8,835 nt of DNA from JABDJZ01 sp047611125. GTDB taxonomy: Bacteria > Bacteroidota > Rhodothermia > Rhodothermales > UBA10348. This document shows positions 6,180 through 8,835 of this stretch, piece by piece. Made by a program: the position numbers and the translations under genes. Position 1 is the first letter of the stretch, and every line of letters starts with the position of its first letter. The stretch spans positions 1 to 8,835 of the forward strand of contig JBLFXH010000137.1 in assembly GCA_047611125.1 (NCBI GenBank), given 5' to 3'. The notes under the pieces are model-generated. The model did no database searches. It saw only the letters and a program-made list of their open reading frames with translations, and was not told where the DNA came from.

Positions 6180-8297
6180 CTAGCCGATTCGGGCCATCGC
6201 GCCCTGCCCTTCCCGGTAAAACCGCTGGTAGTGCTGTCCGAGCGCCAAATGCTCCGGACTCTTCAGCGCCACATCAGAGGCTATCATCTCGCTAGCCGCA
6301 GCCCGCGCTTCCGTGAGAATGGCCTGATCCCGCGTCACGTCCGCAATACGCAGATCGGGAAGTCCGCTCTGGCGAGTCCCGAAGAAGTCACCTGCCCCCC
6401 GCATCTGCAAGTCGATCTCACTGATCTCAAAGCCGTCTTCGGTCTTGACCATGGCCTCGAGGCGTTCCTGACCCTCGCGCGACCGCTTGTAGTCCGCCAT
6501 CAGGATGCAGAAGGCCTGATCCGAACCGCGACCCACCCGGCCGCGCAGCTGGTGGAGTTGACTCAGACCGAACCGCTCGGCGTGCTCAATCATCATTACG
6601 GACGCATTGGCAACATCCACACCCACTTCGATTACGGTGGTGGAGACCAGTACGTCGGTCTCATGCGCCTTAAAGCGCTGCATGATTTCGTCCTTCTCGG
6701 TTCCCGACATACGGCCGTGCACCACATCCACTTGGAACTCGCTGAAGATCTCCCTCAGCTGCGCATAGCCCGATTCCGCGTCCTTGAGATCCAGTTTTTC
6801 GGACTCCTCAACCAGCGGGTACACCACGTAGCACTGCCGACCCTCCGCCAGTTCGCCGCGAATCTGCTCGTAGGCCTCCTGCCGTCCCTTCTCGGAGCGA
6901 AGTAGCGTCTTGACGGGCTTGCGGCCGGCCGGCTTTTCCCGAATGACCGTCACGTCCAGGTCACCGTAGACCGTCATGGCAAGTGACCGGGGAATCGGCG
7001 TGGCCGTCATGAGCAGGGTGTGCACGGCATCGCCCTTCTTCAGCAGTTTGGCTCGCTGCATGACACCAAAACGGTGTTGCTCGTCTACGACTACCAATCC
7101 CAGTTTCGCGAGTTGAACGGGGTCCTCAATCAAGGCGTGCGTACCGACCGCCACAGCCACCTGCCCATTGGCCAGCTCCGCGAGGATCTCCCGGCGAGCG
7201 GTCTTGCGCTGGGCCCCTACCAGCAGACGAACCTGGAGTCCCAGCGGCTCCAAGAATGAAATCAGATTGCGGTAGTGCTGCTCGGCCAGGATCTCGGTCG
7301 GGGCCATGAACACTGACTGGTATCCGTGATCGGCGGCATGTAGCATGGCCGCCACCGCGACGACCGTCTTCCCGCTGCCCACATCGCCCTGCAGCAGGCG
7401 ATTCATTGGCTGTCCACTCTGGGTGTCGGCGGCGATATCCCGAATGGCCGCTGACTGATCGCCGGTCAGGATGAACGGGAGCACCTCGCTTTCGAACTTC
7501 GCACTCAGGCCGCCTCGGGGGCCGAACACCAGCCCCTTTCGCTTGATACGTACGCTCCGCATTCTGGCGAGCATGAGCTGGATGAAGAAGAACTCTTCGA
7601 AGATGAGGCGGCGTCTGGCTCGCGCCAGCTCTTCCTGGGACTTCGGGAAGTGCACGGCCCGGAGCGCCACGCGGCCGTCCATGAGATTGTAGCGTGACCG
7701 GACGGATTCCGGGAACGGATCGCGCATTCGAAGCCCATGCTCCTTGAACAGACCCCAGATGATCTTTCGAAAACTGCGGCTATTCAGACCGATTCGTTCG
7801 AACGGCGCCGAACCAGGGTAGAGCGCCATGATGCGGCCCGTCTCCAGACTCGGACCATCTTCGTCCAGACGGTCAAAATCGGGGTGGTTCAGGTTCCAGC
7901 TGCCTCTGTACTGCTGGGGCTTTCCGTGGAGCGCAACGCGATCACCCTTTTTGAACAGCTTCCCGATCCAGGCGGCACCGCGAAACCAGACGCACTTGAT
8001 GCGCCCTGACCCGTCGCTGACCACCATTTCAAAACGCCTCTGCTTCCCTCGCCCCGGTGGACTCCCGGTCACCAGGACTTCAGCGACAATCGAGACCGTC
8101 TCCGTGGCCGACCCGATATCAGCAATCCTGGTTACAGTCGACCGGTCGAGGTACCTCCGCGGATAGTACTGGAGCAGATCGCGAACTGTGCTGATTCCCG
8201 CCCCCTCCAACACATCGGCCCGCTTGGGTCCGACTCCTTTCACAAAGCGGAGTGACTCCGCCAGGAAGGCATCTCCGGTATCGAGCTCCTCGCTCAC
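6180..8297 (-). CDS. recG: ATP-dependent DNA helicase RecG
   Basis: This is an SF2 double-stranded DNA translocase that reverses stalled replication forks and branch-migrates Holliday junctions. Its 705 residues compare with 693 in E. coli, so it is full length. The N-terminal region has a helix-hairpin-like KGVGPKRADVL (20-30) and FPRRYLD-type block (here YYPRRYLD, 44-51). The OB-fold wedge follows, with RFEMVVSDGSG and the FKKGDRV turn (about 65-145). The helicase core carries Walker A GDVGSGKT (304-311), the DExH-type box DEQH (405-408), TATP (431-434), TTVIEVGVDV (553-562) and QLRGRVGRG (583-591). The RecG-specific tail has DLQMRGAGDFFGTRQSG (629-645), in the region of the TRG translocation motif. 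Translation starts at GTG 8297-8295 and overlaps the stop of the upstream propeller gene as GTGA, so the two are probably co-transcribed. No key residue appears missing. Confidence 0.97.
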   Translation of the reverse strand: MSEELDTGDAFLAESLRFVKGVGPKRADVLEGAGISTVRDLLQYYPRRYLDRSTVTRIADIGSATETVSIVAEVLVTGSPPGRGKQRRFEMVVSDGSGRIKCVWFRGAAWIGKLFKKGDRVALHGKPQQYRGSWNLNHPDFDRLDEDGPSLETGRIMALYPGSAPFERIGLNSRSFRKIIWGLFKEHGLRMRDPFPESVRSRYNLMDGRVALRAVHFPKSQEELARARRRLIFEEFFFIQLMLARMRSVRIKRKGLVFGPRGGLSAKFESEVLPFILTGDQSAAIRDIAADTQSGQPMNRLLQGDVGSGKTVVAVAAMLHAADHGYQSVFMAPTEILAEQHYRNLISFLEPLGLQVRLLVGAQRKTARREILAELANGQVAVAVGTHALIEDPVQLAKLGLVVVDEQHRFGVMQRAKLLKKGDAVHTLLMTATPIPRSLAMTVYGDLDVTVIREKPAGRKPVKTLLRSEKGRQEAYEQIRGELAEGRQCYVVYPLVEESEKLDLKDAESGYAQLREIFSEFQVDVVHGRMSGTEKDEIMQRFKAHETDVLVSTTVIEVGVDVANASVMMIEHAERFGLSQLHQLRGRVGRGSDQAFCILMADYKRSREGQERLEAMVKTEDGFEISEIDLQMRGAGDFFGTRQSGLPDLRIADVTRDQAILTEARAAASEMIASDVALKSPEHLALGQHYQRFYREGQGAMARIG

Positions 8298-8835
8298 CTA
8301 GCGCCTACCCGGTACATCCTCACGGTTGGCTGGGGCTTTACTACGGCGATGGCCAGCGTTGCGCTGCCGTCGGCCTCCAGCCTGACGGCCAGGTCGGTAG
8401 GATAAAACTCCTGCCCAAATGAGGGATTCGGCTCTACGAGAATCCTCTGCAGGCGGAGGTTTTGGTCGTAGACATCAACTTGAAGCCACCCCGGACGGAT
8501 GTTCAGCGTGTAGTACGCTCCCCCCGCGAAGGCGCCGGCCGGAGTCAGGAGCGGCGGTTGGTCTGATTGGCCGGTCATGAAAGCGCGGGAGCGCGGAAGC
8601 ATGGGCGAATCGAATCCAAACAAGTTGGTGGAGTCTGGGCTGCCGCCCTCGAAATCATAGATCTGAGGACGATAGCCAGACAGGCTAATTGGTTTCCCAT
8701 CGCGGAGTGCCAGCGCGCCTGCCCATCGCCAGAAGGGGTCAGGCAGACCAATCCTCGACAGCTCTTCGCCCGCTGGTCCCAGCGAAATCAAGCGGCTGTC
8801 ATAGTCCTTGCCCGCCAGCTTCATCCACGCGGCAG
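8294..8835 (-). CDS. Probable beta-propeller (NHL/6-bladed type) protein, C-terminal part (5' truncated by window edge)
   Basis: This is the last roughly 180 residues of a protein whose start lies beyond the right edge: the frame is open through AAW just before the methionine at 8824, so that ATG is probably internal. I do not recognise a specific family. The visible part consists of repeated short strand clusters separated by turns, of the kind found in propeller blades (LISLGPAGEELSRIGL, YDQNLRLQRILVEPN, LAVRLEADGSATLAIAVV), and it reads like the NHL or 6-bladed propeller proteins common in Bacteroidota. A conserved-looking central stretch, SGYRPQIYDFEG, and LLTPAGAF also stand out. No catalytic motif is seen. 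Location (secreted, lipoprotein or cytosolic) cannot be judged without the N-terminus. It ends at TGA 8296-8294, overlapping the recG GTG by 4 nt, so it is the upstream partner of recG in a transcript. Confidence 0.6.
   Translation of the reverse strand, partial: AAWMKLAGKDYDSRLISLGPAGEELSRIGLPDPFWRWAGALALRDGKPISLSGYRPQIYDFEGGSPDSTNLFGFDSPMLPRSRAFMTGQSDQPPLLTPAGAFAGGAYYTLNIRPGWLQVDVYDQNLRLQRILVEPNPSFGQEFYPTDLAVRLEADGSATLAIAVVKPQPTVRMYRVGAR

Noticed and set aside
6141..6205. GC-rich partial inverted repeat (GGCGC at 6165-6169 and GCGCC at 6199-6203) between the dehydrogenase and recG, as a terminator.
   Set aside because: Inner pairing is interrupted, much of it lies in the recG coding end, and no T-tract follows. 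In GC-rich DNA this pairing is expected by chance.
6231..6905. Plus-strand open frame (224 codons) opposite recG.
   Set aside because: It is the antisense shadow of conserved RecG helicase motifs; no independent start signal or family resemblance.
1..8835. A defence system, mobile element, CRISPR array or tRNA in the window.
   Set aside because: No transposase, integrase, nuclease-effector module, repeat-spacer pattern or cloverleaf-like segment was found; all sequence is accounted for by seven ordinary-looking genes and short gaps.

Overview
The window looks like a chromosomal segment of a GC-rich member of the Bacteroidota in the broad sense, most likely a Rhodothermales/Balneolales-type lineage. 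This is an inference from three things: a DUF2480 protein (a family I know almost only from Bacteroidota), a FecA-type TonB-dependent receptor, and a GC content that looks near 60% by eye. The window is gene-dense: every intergenic gap is under 90 bp. I saw no RNA gene, mobile element, CRISPR array or long repeat.

Layout. (1) 1-1373, + strand: the C-terminal barrel of a TonB-dependent receptor, cut by the left edge. (2) 1401-2486, - strand and convergent with it: a lipoprotein alpha/beta hydrolase. (3) 2487-2571: an 85-bp divergent promoter region. (4) 2572-6140, + strand: a very tight four-gene operon of cysteine desulfurase, DUF2480 protein, seven-helix membrane protein with a C-terminal DUF2914 domain, and FabG-like short-chain dehydrogenase. 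Its three junctions are a 1-nt overlap, a 1-nt gap and a 1-nt overlap. (5) 6180-8297, - strand and convergent with the operon: the DNA helicase RecG. It follows, with a 4-nt GTGA overlap, (6) 8294-8835, the C-terminal part of a probable beta-propeller protein that runs off the right edge.

How the genes may work together. The cysteine desulfurase would supply persulfide sulfur for Fe-S clusters or thio-modifications. DUF2480 genes also sit beside SUF genes in other Bacteroidota (from memory), so this junction adds to the case that DUF2480 is an Fe-S or sulfur-transfer accessory. The present protein has three cysteines in motifs that match the family as I remember it. The DUF2914 membrane protein and the dehydrogenase share the transcript, but nothing in the sequence ties them to sulfur metabolism. 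RecG is a housekeeping repair and fork-remodelling gene. The most interesting element is the desulfurase-DUF2480-DUF2914 block; the rest is fairly ordinary chromosome.
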